A DNA stretch of 5,405 nt from Deltaproteobacteria bacterium (lineage in GTDB: Bacteria > Desulfobacterota > Desulfobacteria > Desulfobacterales > B30-G6): the NCBI GenBank assembly GCA_003647375.1, contig QMMS01000321.1, positions 1 to 5,405 of the forward strand, given 5' to 3'. The position numbers and the translations under genes were made by a program. The notes beneath the pieces are model-generated. The model had not been told where the DNA came from, made no database searches, and saw only the letters and a program-made list of their open reading frames with translations. Shown here in pieces: positions 1 to 5,405 of this stretch (within the stretch, counting starts at the first letter, position 1; each line of letters starts with the position of its first letter).

Positions 1-1560
1 ATCAAAAAGCTTTCAACAAATAAAGTTGAAATCACGGTCACTCCCCGCAAAGGTGTCACTGAACAGCCGTTTCAATGTGAAAACAGGTTCGGATTCTTTG
101 ATGCCGTAACAATAGGATTCACCAACAAACTGCCGCAAATTGAACATCCGGAATGTGTATTCAAGGGAGGGAAATCCTGCCGTTATATTGTTTCCTGGGA
201 AAAAAAATTTTCAGATATTTGGAAAAAAGCACGAAACTTTGCTCTCTTATTTTTCGTGGCAATCTGTATAGTAGCCATCTTTATTCACCCCGTGGTTATG
301 CTTTCAGTCATTTTGCCATTATCGGTTTTGATTCTATTTCTGTTGAGTTCCATAAGCGAACGCATTGAAAAAAATGAGCTGAAAGCTAGTCTCAACCATC
401 TCAGAAATTCGAGTGACCAGCTAGTAGAAAAAATTGAGACAAACTATAACAATGCCCTGATGACCAATGAAATTGGGCTGGCCATCAGCAGGCATACGCG
501 CAGTGAAGACATTCTGGCGAATGTGATCCATGTGTCTGAAAAAAGATTGGATTTTGACCGGGGTCTTATCCTCCTGGCCAATTCGGATAAAACCAGACTC
601 GTTTTTCGGGCTGGTTTCGGGTATACCGATGAGCAGGAAAGAATAATAAAAAATACCGCCTTCCATCTAGACCGGCCCGAATCAAAAGGTGTTTTTGTTG
701 TTTCTTTTCGCGAACAAAAGCCCTTTCTGATCAACGATATAAACGATATCGAAAGAACACTTTCTCCACGCAGCCTTGATTTTTCCAGAATTCTTGGTAT
801 AAAATCCTTTGTCTGCTGCCCCATCGTTTGCGACAACGAATCATTGGGCATCCTGGCCGTTGACAACCTGACGTCAAAACGCCAGTTGATTCAAAGCGAC
901 ATGAGCCTGCTTATCGGTATCGCTTCGGTGTTGGGCATCAGTATTCGTAATGCAGAATTAATGGAAGCCCAGGAGCGCCAGTTCCGGTCCCTGCTACAAA
1001 CCCTGGCAGCCAGTATTGATGCCCGCGATCCACTAACAGCCGGACATTCGTTGCGCGTGACCGAATTTGTTCTGGGTATATGTGATGAAATGAATCTCAA
1101 CGATGAATATCGCGAGATGCTCAGGGTCGCAGCACTTTTACACGATTATGGGAAAATCGGTGTTCCCGACGCCATATTACTGGCACCCAGGAAATTAACT
1201 CCAGGTGAGTTTGAAGAAGTAAAAAAACATTCTGAAAAAACAAAGCTGATCCTGGACCAGGTAAACTTTGAAGGAATTTTTAGCCAGGTTCCTGAAATTG
1301 CCGGATCTCACCATGAAAAATTAGATGGGACCGGATACCCTAACGGTCTCAAAGGCGACAAAATTCCATTAGGTGCCAGGATCATTGCTGTAGCTGATTT
1401 TTTTGAAGCCATAACCGCTAAAAGACATTACCGTGATCCTATGCCATTTGAGGAGGCAGAGGCATTGCTTCTGCAGAATATTGGCAATCATTTTGATGAA
1501 GAAATAGTTTCATCTTTTATGCACTTCTACAAACGTGCATATAAAGATTCATTGAAATAA
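1..1560 (+). CDS. Membrane-anchored GAF/HD-GYP signalling protein, probable c-di-GMP phosphodiesterase (5'-truncated by the window)
   Basis: The frame is open from base 1 to the TAA at 1558-1560, so 519 residues are visible and the true start lies to the left; a GTG at 256 falls inside a membrane helix and is not a credible start. Visible residues 1-70 resemble the C-terminal half of a V4R/XylR_N-type sensory domain, with C52 and C60 in an ECVFKGGKSCRY segment. Two hydrophobic helices (about 79-95 and 98-117) form a hairpin with basic or charged flanks, so both ends should be cytoplasmic. A coiled-coil linker (about 116-152) leads into a GAF domain (about 156-320) and then HD-GYP (about 328-512). 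HD-GYP signatures are H349 in TAGHS, HDYGK at 381-385, H410, HHE at 437-439, DGTGYP at 442-447 and D466. These metal ligands are intact, so hydrolysis of cyclic di-GMP is likely. The usual second Asp after D466 is Glu (E469). The GAF ligand is unknown. Domain calls are strong except the V4R-like part. Confidence 0.93.
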   Translation: MKKLSTNKVEITVTPRKGVTEQPFQCENRFGFFDAVTIGFTNKLPQIEHPECVFKGGKSCRYIVSWEKKFSDIWKKARNFALLFFVAICIVAIFIHPVVMLSVILPLSVLILFLLSSISERIEKNELKASLNHLRNSSDQLVEKIETNYNNALMTNEIGLAISRHTRSEDILANVIHVSEKRLDFDRGLILLANSDKTRLVFRAGFGYTDEQERIIKNTAFHLDRPESKGVFVVSFREQKPFLINDINDIERTLSPRSLDFSRILGIKSFVCCPIVCDNESLGILAVDNLTSKRQLIQSDMSLLIGIASVLGISIRNAELMEAQERQFRSLLQTLAASIDARDPLTAGHSLRVTEFVLGICDEMNLNDEYREMLRVAALLHDYGKIGVPDAILLAPRKLTPGEFEEVKKHSEKTKLILDQVNFEGIFSQVPEIAGSHHEKLDGTGYPNGLKGDKIPLGARIIAVADFFEAITAKRHYRDPMPFEEAEALLLQNIGNHFDEEIVSSFMHFYKRAYKDSLK

Positions 1561-1567
1561 TCTACAA

Positions 1568-1592
1568 TTAGGTCGTTATACCTACGACATAA
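1568..1592. repeat. Small hairpin just after the HD-GYP stop codon
   Basis: GTCGT (1572-1576) and ACGAC (1584-1588) pair perfectly around a 7-base loop. TTA (1568-1570) and TAA (1590-1592) extend the stem past one mismatch. It begins 8 bases after the stop codon, which suits a 3'-end structure, but no run of T follows on either strand, so it is not a standard intrinsic terminator. Confidence 0.4.
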
Positions 1593-1601
1593 CAATTCGG
1601 T

Positions 1602-1694
1602 TTACAATTAGCCTACCACGAAACTGCACTTCTTCGTCCTCCTGACCGAAGTTCACCACTTCTTTAGGCCCTTGCAGTTTTGTGGTAATTGAAA
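1602..1694. repeat. Long imperfect inverted repeat between the convergent genes
   Basis: Arms 1614-1628 and 1673-1687 pair over 15 positions with one G-T wobble (core AAACTGCA / TGCAGTTT). The pairing resumes at 1605-1608 with 1688-1691 after a 5-base bulge (1609-1613). The 44-base loop contains two mutually exclusive small stems: CTTCG (1632-1636) with CGAAG (1647-1651), and GAAGT (1648-1652) with ACTTC (1658-1662). It could be a bidirectional transcription barrier between the HD-GYP and VWA genes, a dispersed palindromic element, or a structured RNA. The pairing is seen directly; the role is inferred. Confidence 0.55.
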
Positions 1695-1727
1695 CTGCCG
1701 GATCTTGTTGTTTGGATCACTTCAGGG

Positions 1728-2918
1728 TTATTTGGCCATGAGTTGGGCGATGGCCTTTTCCAGGCCGTCAATGGAAAGCTCGAACATGGGGAAGACACTG
1801 TGGATGGTGTTGATGGTCTGGGTGTAGGACCACATATTGGTCTGGATCGGGTTCAACCAGACGCTGTGGGTAAAGGTATCCGTCAGCATCTGTAGGCAGT
1901 CGATGCTCCTTTTGCCGCTGCGCTCTTCCAGGTGGATGGAACCGTCGGCGGCCATCAACTCATACGGCGCCATGCTGGCGTCCCCCACGACAATAAACCG
2001 CGTCTCGGGGTCGGAACGCATGAATTCGTCGATTTTTACGGGTTGTTTGTAGCGGGCCGCGTCTTTCCAGAGCGTGTTGTATATGGTATTGTGGAAAAAA
2101 TAGGTCTTGATTTCCTTGAACTGGGCCCGGGCATAATCGAACAGGGTCTGCACCACCTGCACGTAAGGATCCATTGACCAACCGCCGTTGTCAATGGCAA
2201 TGATGACTTTGAGCCTGTCTTTCAAATCACGATCGAAAATGATCTCGATTTCCCCGCCGTTGCGCATGGTCTGATAAATAGTCTCATCCACATTGACCCG
2301 GTCCTTGGGGCCCGATGGGATCATGTTGCGCAGCCGCTTTAACGCCTCCCCCATCATGGCCTGGGTCAGGGGCCCATTCAATGAATAGTCCTTGTAGCGT
2401 CTGTCCATGGCGACTTTGACCGCGGATTTGTTACGGGATACGCCGCCGACGCGCATTCCGCCGGGATGAAAACCGGAATGGCCCACCGGGCTGGTTCCGC
2501 CGGTGCCGATCCATTTGCTGCCCCCGTGGTGTTCTTCGGTCTGCTCCTTAAGCCGTTCCTTGAAATATTCGATCAGTTCCTCGGGGGACAGTTTCTTGAG
2601 CTTTTCTTCGTCCATGTCCAGGGCGTCGGCCATGGTTTTGGGATCTTTCAACCACTCTTCGAGCATGGCCCTAGCCATTTCATCAAGCTCGAACCCTTCA
2701 TAATCCGGCATTTCCGCACCCTTGAAATGATGGGCAAAGACCTGGTCGAAAAGATCGAAATAGCGCTCACTCTTTACCAGGATGGAACGTGCCGACGTGT
2801 AGAAATCATCCAGAGAAGCAATGAGCCCCTTGTCCAGCGCCCGGTGAAGGGTAAGAAAAGAGGTGGGGCTCACCGGCACGCCGGTTTCCTTCAGCTTGTA
2901 GAAAAATTCGATAAACAT
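1728..2918 (-). CDS. CoxE-like VWA-domain protein, partner of a MoxR ATPase
   Basis: This 396-residue soluble protein starts MFIEFFYKLKETGVPVSP, a usual opening for CoxE-like proteins. An acidic helical segment (about 75-128) leads to a Gly-rich conserved stretch (about 132-160, with WIGTGGTSPVGHSG). The C-terminal VWA domain runs from about 235 to 390. Its metal-site loop is DNGGWSM (243-249) rather than the classic DxSxS, and GDASM (312-316) sits where the distal acidic metal-site loop is expected. There is no signal peptide or membrane helix. In known pairs (NorQ/NorD, CbbQ/CbbO, CoxD/CoxE) the VWA protein links the AAA+ ring to the client being matured. The ATPase gene lies upstream on the same strand but 324 bp away. 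The start is supported by the family-typical N-terminus; an AAAGG lies 12 bases upstream, which is rather far, and another ATG at 2928 is out of frame. The function is known only at family level. Confidence 0.9.
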   Translation of the reverse strand: MFIEFFYKLKETGVPVSPTSFLTLHRALDKGLIASLDDFYTSARSILVKSERYFDLFDQVFAHHFKGAEMPDYEGFELDEMARAMLEEWLKDPKTMADALDMDEEKLKKLSPEELIEYFKERLKEQTEEHHGGSKWIGTGGTSPVGHSGFHPGGMRVGGVSRNKSAVKVAMDRRYKDYSLNGPLTQAMMGEALKRLRNMIPSGPKDRVNVDETIYQTMRNGGEIEIIFDRDLKDRLKVIIAIDNGGWSMDPYVQVVQTLFDYARAQFKEIKTYFFHNTIYNTLWKDAARYKQPVKIDEFMRSDPETRFIVVGDASMAPYELMAADGSIHLEERSGKRSIDCLQMLTDTFTHSVWLNPIQTNMWSYTQTINTIHSVFPMFELSIDGLEKAIAQLMAK

Positions 2919-2948
2919 AAATTTTCATGACCTTTCGTCCAAAACGAA
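2919..2948 (-). promoter_or_regulatory. Ribosome binding site and leader hairpin of the VWA gene
   Basis: On the minus strand AAAGG (2935-2931) lies 12 bases before the ATG. Immediately upstream, TTCGT and ACGAA (2948-2944 and 2938-2934) can form a 5-bp stem with a 5-base loop. The 3' arm of that stem runs into the AAAGG, so folding could reduce ribosome access. Both elements are short and the regulatory reading is tentative. Confidence 0.35.
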
Positions 2949-3093
2949 GCATGAAACATCCGTTATAACTGGATTATTCAATTGTTGATTCTATGCAGAT
3001 TAATGAAAATTTATTAAATTCGCTCCGCTTTATTCGGTGACCTGAATCGAGCGATTGTCAAGGTTGCCGCAGCTACAAGGAAGATGCTGTTTC

Positions 3094-3136
3094 GCTATAG
3101 TGGTCTATGCGGTATAGCATCTGACACCGTAGATGC
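3094..3136. repeat. Pair of overlapping hairpins
   Basis: GCTATA (3094-3099) pairs with TATAGC (3113-3118) around a 13-base loop. GCATCT (3117-3122) pairs with AGATGC (3131-3136) around an 8-base loop. The two stems share two bases, so they would compete or abut. GATGCT (3083-3088) can also pair with AGCATC (3116-3121). Such density of perfect short stems suggests a structured RNA or repeat-derived segment, but each stem is only 6 bp. Confidence 0.4.
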
Positions 3137-3159
3137 GGTAAGATTGGCAATCCCGAAGG

Positions 3160-3230
3160 GTTTTAAATTGTAAAAAAACAAAATGATATAGTTCCTTTAA
3201 AAAGAAAAAGCTATTTTTACAATTTAGAAC
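3160..3230. repeat. 17-bp inverted repeat downstream of the MoxR gene
   Basis: Arms 3160-3176 and 3214-3230 pair over 17 positions, with a single G-T wobble (3163 with 3227) and a 37-base A/T-rich loop. The inner 12 bp (AAATTGTAAAAA / TTTTTACAATTT) are perfect. It begins 12 bases after the ATPase stop on the minus strand, the right place for a 3'-end structure. The stem is nearly all A/T and no T tail follows it directly, so a standard intrinsic terminator is unlikely. A remnant of a small palindromic element is the alternative. Confidence 0.55.
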
Positions 3231-3242
3231 GATCGGTTCAGG

Positions 3243-4097
3243 TCAAAAAAGTCTTCTGCGCTCAGTCCGCTGCAGCGCCCGGGCGTAATCCTGGCTCTTT
3301 TTGAAGAGCACTCCCAGAAAGGGTAGGTCTCCTTTGGCCAGTTTCTTGGGTTTGAAATCCGGATCGGCGTCGAGCGCCCGGATCCAGTTGATCAGCTCGC
3401 GCGTTGCCGGTCTTTTTTCGATGGCATCTATTTCCCTGAGGCTGTAAAAAGTCTCGATGGCGTTTTCCATCAGGTCCGTATCCAGGTCCGGAAAATGGAC
3501 GCGGATAATTTTACGCATCATCTTGGGGTCCGGAAAGGCGATGTGGTGAAAGTTGCAGCGTCCCAGGAACGGGTCGGACAGATCTTTCTTGGCATTGGAG
3601 GTAATGATGATAACCGGTCTGTTCCTGGCCGCCTTTGTCTTGTCGATCTCTATAATATCGAATTCCATCTGGTCGAGGACATCCAGCATGTCATCCTGAA
3701 AATCCGTATCCGCCTTATCGATCTCGTCGATAAGCAGGACCGTCCGCTTGTCCGAGGTAAATGCCTGACCGATTTTACCCATCCTGATGTACTCTTCGAT
3801 ATTGCTGACGTCCCGGCCCGAATCGCTGAAACGGCTGTCATTGAGCCTCGTCAGGGTATCGTACTGATAAAGGGCGTCCACGAGCTTCATGCTTGATTTC
3901 ACGTTCAGAACGATAAGCGGCATGTTGAGATTTTCGGCAATCGCATGGGCCAGCATGGTTTTGCCGGTGCCGGGTTCCCCCTTGACAAGCAGGGGCATCT
4001 CAAGCGCCATCGATATGTTGACGATACCCGCCAACTCTTCATCCAATACGTACCGGGTCGCCCCGGTAAAAGAACTTTCGTTTTCAATCGCTACCAT
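3243..4097 (-). CDS. MoxR-family AAA+ ATPase
   Basis: This 284-residue protein has a single AAA+ module. It shows Walker A GEPGTGKT (40-47), Walker B LLIDEIDKAD (121-130), a sensor-1 region TSNAKKDL (166-173), an arginine-finger candidate R180 in FLGRC, and a sensor-2 region RPATREL (229-235). The order and spacing match MoxR ATPases that pair with CoxE-like VWA proteins; members assemble into ring oligomers that remodel or activate clients using ATP. No membrane segment is seen, so it is cytoplasmic. The ATG overlaps the end of the upstream MetE-like gene (ATGGTAG, 7 bases shared). An AGAGG 7 bases before the ATG confirms the start, and translational coupling is likely. The probable VWA partner gene is next downstream on the same strand after 324 bp. 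The family call is firm; the client is unknown. Confidence 0.95.
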   Translation of the reverse strand: MVAIENESSFTGATRYVLDEELAGIVNISMALEMPLLVKGEPGTGKTMLAHAIAENLNMPLIVLNVKSSMKLVDALYQYDTLTRLNDSRFSDSGRDVSNIEEYIRMGKIGQAFTSDKRTVLLIDEIDKADTDFQDDMLDVLDQMEFDIIEIDKTKAARNRPVIIITSNAKKDLSDPFLGRCNFHHIAFPDPKMMRKIIRVHFPDLDTDLMENAIETFYSLREIDAIEKRPATRELINWIRALDADPDFKPKKLAKGDLPFLGVLFKKSQDYARALQRTERRRLF

Positions 4098-5167
4098 AAA
4101 TCAACCTCTTTTCTAATAATTTCTGAAACATCCCTCGTCAATTTAAGCACCTTTTCAGCAAAATCAAGCGTCAGCGACCCGGCGCCACAACTTGGCGTAA
4201 TCAACGACTGCGACAGAACCGCGGCTGTTTCGATTCCCAGGGCAGCCACCCGGTCCACTTGGTCAAAAAAGTGCGCCGCCAGGGACTCGGCATCTTCCCG
4301 GGCGATGTCTTCCGGGTTCAGGGTGGGCACCAATCCCCAGGCCAGCACCCGGTCGGATCGGAAAAACTCGGTAATGTGGTTTTCGTAAAGGATAAACCTG
4401 TCAAAGTAGCTATAGGCATCGAAGTTGACGATATCTGCCTGCGATTCCATGACCATGGACCAATCCGTGTTGGCGCAGACGTGGATGCCGGTCACCCCCC
4501 CCTCGGCATGCACGGCCTCGAACACTTCGTCGAGGCAGGCGCCAACATCTTCTTTTGACAAACCAATGAGCTCGGAAGAGCCGAAACCGGCCAGGGCGGG
4601 TTCGTCTAAAAATATCACCACGGGCAGGCCGAAGATCGCCAGTTGGCGAACCTGCCATCTGGCTTTCATGGCGATTGTTTTGACAGCAGCATCCCTTACC
4701 TGTTCGTCAAATAATATGGCACGACCATTTTTATCTTTTAGCCCTGTACCAAACGTAATCGGGCCCGTGATCTGCCCCTTCACCGCCAGGGGCGCCTCCT
4801 CCATATGTTCGATCCGGCCGAGGAAATCAAAAAACCCCTCGGCTTGCACGGGCGTGAGGATAAACGGTGATTCGTCAAAATCCAGGCTGCCATCATTTAC
4901 CGCCATGTATGCTTCGTAAAATTTAACCAGGGCAGCGTCGAAGGCAGGTCCTTCATTGTCCACAAAAAGGGTGTTGCCCCTTAAGGCAAGGCCCGGCAAA
5001 CCCGGAGCAAACTGTTGTATCATCCCCCCGTTTGCCGAACCCGGCATCTGGACCCAGTGCGGCATGTGGGGGGTGTAGGTCATCACCAGGTCAAGCGCCT
5101 CATCCCCATCCATTGAAGGAAGGCTCCCTATGAGGGTCGGCCGACAGGCGGCATCGAAATAGGCCAT
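4091..5167 (-). CDS. MetE-core-like (cobalamin-independent methionine synthase C-terminal family) methyltransferase-like protein
   Basis: With the start at 5167 the protein has 358 residues. This matches the catalytic C-terminal barrel of MetE and lacks the folate-side N-terminal half of full MetE (about 750 residues). IGSLP (13-17) matches the IGSFP motif of MetE, and LDEPAL (187-192) matches IDEPAL. A zinc site is indicated by HVC (H229, C231) and a late Cys in PSCGAGS (C327). The usual third ligand, Glu, appears replaced by Asp (D250 in VNFDAY). Such short proteins include folate-independent methionine synthases that take methyl groups from corrinoid proteins, but the UROD/MetE superfamily has other methyltransferases too, so the methyl donor and acceptor are unproven. 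Start choice: ATG at 5167 has GGAG 6 bases upstream, whereas the in-frame ATG at 5179 (four residues longer) has no ribosome site. It is the first gene of the apparent operon and overlaps the MoxR gene by 7 bases. Confidence 0.85.
   Translation of the reverse strand: MAYFDAACRPTLIGSLPSMDGDEALDLVMTYTPHMPHWVQMPGSANGGMIQQFAPGLPGLALRGNTLFVDNEGPAFDAALVKFYEAYMAVNDGSLDFDESPFILTPVQAEGFFDFLGRIEHMEEAPLAVKGQITGPITFGTGLKDKNGRAILFDEQVRDAAVKTIAMKARWQVRQLAIFGLPVVIFLDEPALAGFGSSELIGLSKEDVGACLDEVFEAVHAEGGVTGIHVCANTDWSMVMESQADIVNFDAYSYFDRFILYENHITEFFRSDRVLAWGLVPTLNPEDIAREDAESLAAHFFDQVDRVAALGIETAAVLSQSLITPSCGAGSLTLDFAEKVLKLTRDVSEIIRKEVDLW
4098..4109 (-). promoter_or_regulatory. Ribosome binding site of the MoxR gene, inside the upstream gene
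   Basis: On the minus strand AGAGG (4109-4105) is followed by a 7-base spacer and the ATG at 4097. It lies within the last codons of the MetE-like gene, so ribosomes ending that gene arrive at this start. Confidence 0.75.
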
Positions 5168-5177
5168 GCTATTCTCC
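5168..5177 (-). promoter_or_regulatory. Ribosome binding site that decides the MetE-like start
   Basis: On the minus strand GGAG (5177-5174) plus a 6-base spacer (AATAGC) precedes the ATG at 5167. The GGAG overlaps the upstream in-frame ATG at 5179, which itself has only GC-rich sequence without purine-rich complementarity before it. Confidence 0.6.
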
Positions 5178-5213
5178 ATGTGGCTGCCGCGCCGCTAAAC
5201 GGCACAGCGCAAA

Positions 5214-5241
5214 AAAATAGTCTTTCACATTAACGGTCCAA
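5214..5241 (-). promoter_or_regulatory. Weak sigma-70-like promoter candidate for the three-gene operon
   Basis: On the minus strand TTGGAC (5241-5236) and TATTTT (5219-5214) are separated by 16 bases. Each box matches its consensus only partly. Transcription would begin near 5207, giving a leader of about 40 bases that includes a short GCCG/CGGC hairpin (5191-5203). Confidence 0.25.
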
Positions 5242-5254
5242 CCTTGTGGACACC

Positions 5255-5295
5255 CCCATCGGTTCAATGGGCAATGTCGATGTTTTGTGACATGC
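5255..5295. other. Tandem imperfect palindromes upstream of the operon
   Basis: CCCAT (5255-5259) pairs with ATGGG (5267-5271). GCAATGTC (5271-5278) pairs with GACATGC (5289-5295) with one bulged base. They lie just upstream of the promoter candidate and could be an operator or leader structure. I recognise no known riboswitch or repressor site here. Confidence 0.2.
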
Positions 5296-5344
5296 TTATC
5301 AGAAAGCGGGCGTGAGGTAAACCTGGGTTTGATATGCTGTCATG

Positions 5345-5375
5345 AAAAAAGGCCACCTCTGATTTGCCAAGCCTT
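5345..5375 (-). terminator. Possible intrinsic terminator of a gene to the right
   Basis: On the minus strand AAGGC (5375-5371) pairs with GCCTT (5353-5349), and the T run on the 3' side reaches 5345. The 5-bp stem with a 17-base loop is weak. A minus-strand frame entering from the right edge ends with TAA at 5383-5381, just before it, which would suit the end of a neighbouring gene. Too little is visible to call that gene. Confidence 0.3.
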
Positions 5376-5405
5376 GTATGTTATTGACCAATACCTGCAA
5401 CAAAT

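Larger units (their letters stand above)
2919..3242. other. 324-bp non-coding gap between the MoxR and VWA genes
   Basis: No convincing gene is present on either strand. The part near the VWA start (about 2940-3020) is A/T-rich and may hold its own promoter, with candidate minus-strand -10 boxes TATAAC and TAGAAT, though no good -35 box was found. The middle (3083-3140) contains overlapping small hairpins and a direct repeat ATGCGGTA (3107-3114 and 3133-3140). The part next to the ATPase stop has a 17-bp inverted repeat. A plus-strand frame open from 3018 to 3173 lacks a credible start. MoxR and VWA genes usually sit nearly back to back, so this stretch may be an insertion or a degenerate repeat. 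Confidence 0.6.

Noticed and set aside
256..1560. GTG at 256 as the start of the HD-GYP gene
   Set aside because: The frame is open to base 1 and encodes protein-like sequence before it; the GTG lies inside the first membrane helix.
1561..1727. Integron attC site
   Set aside because: A long imperfect hairpin is present, but I could not find the required RYYYAAC and GTTRRRY ends in the right places.
2466..2930. 154-codon plus-strand open frame opposite the VWA gene
   Set aside because: It is the antisense shadow of a well-supported gene and shows no domain of its own.
3018..3173. Plus-strand open frame of 51 codons in the MoxR-VWA gap
   Set aside because: The only ATG is internal (3084), leaving 29 residues, with a purine-rich stretch too close to it to serve as a ribosome site. 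It overlaps the hairpins, and I recognise no family.
4425..4919. 164-codon plus-strand open frame opposite the MetE-like gene
   Set aside because: It is a shadow of the conserved minus-strand gene, with composition explained by that gene's codons.
5168..5405. SAM or cobalamin riboswitch ahead of the MetE-like gene
   Set aside because: I found no conserved core of these classes in the leader, only short simple hairpins.
5378..5405. Start of a rightward gene at the window edge (ATG at 5378)
   Set aside because: Nine codons are visible, no ribosome site precedes the ATG, and a minus-strand terminator candidate sits beside it.

Overview
The window holds four protein genes and two unusually structured non-coding gaps. 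The domain mix suggests a Desulfobacterota-like (sulfate-reducer type) bacterium: a membrane-anchored GAF/HD-GYP signalling protein, a MoxR/CoxE-like ATPase pair, and a short MetE-like methyltransferase. This is an inference from protein style, since there is no rRNA or other marker. The left-hand gene is visibly richer in A and T than the three on the right.

Layout: positions 1-1560 (+) are the 3' part of a gene already running at the left edge. It encodes a small V4R-like sensory segment, a two-helix membrane hairpin, a coiled coil, a GAF domain and an HD-GYP c-di-GMP phosphodiesterase domain. Positions 1561-1727 separate it from a convergent gene and carry a hairpin plus a long inverted repeat. 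The other three genes run on the minus strand in the order MetE-like protein (5167-4091), MoxR-type AAA+ ATPase (4097-3243) and CoxE-like VWA protein (2918-1728). The first two overlap in an ATGGTAG arrangement. The VWA gene is split from its ATPase by a 324-bp gap with several inverted repeats. Positions 5168-5405 are the operon leader, with a weak promoter candidate, an imperfect palindrome and a possible terminator of a gene lying to the right.

How the genes may work together: MoxR ATPases and VWA proteins form chaperone-like pairs that mature or activate a client, often a metalloenzyme (NorQ/NorD, CbbQ/CbbO, CoxD/CoxE, RavA/ViaA). Here the gene coupled to the ATPase encodes a zinc-site methyltransferase-like protein of MetE-core type. 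This raises the untested idea that this protein, or a corrinoid partner of it, is the client. The HD-GYP protein is convergent and probably unrelated in regulation.
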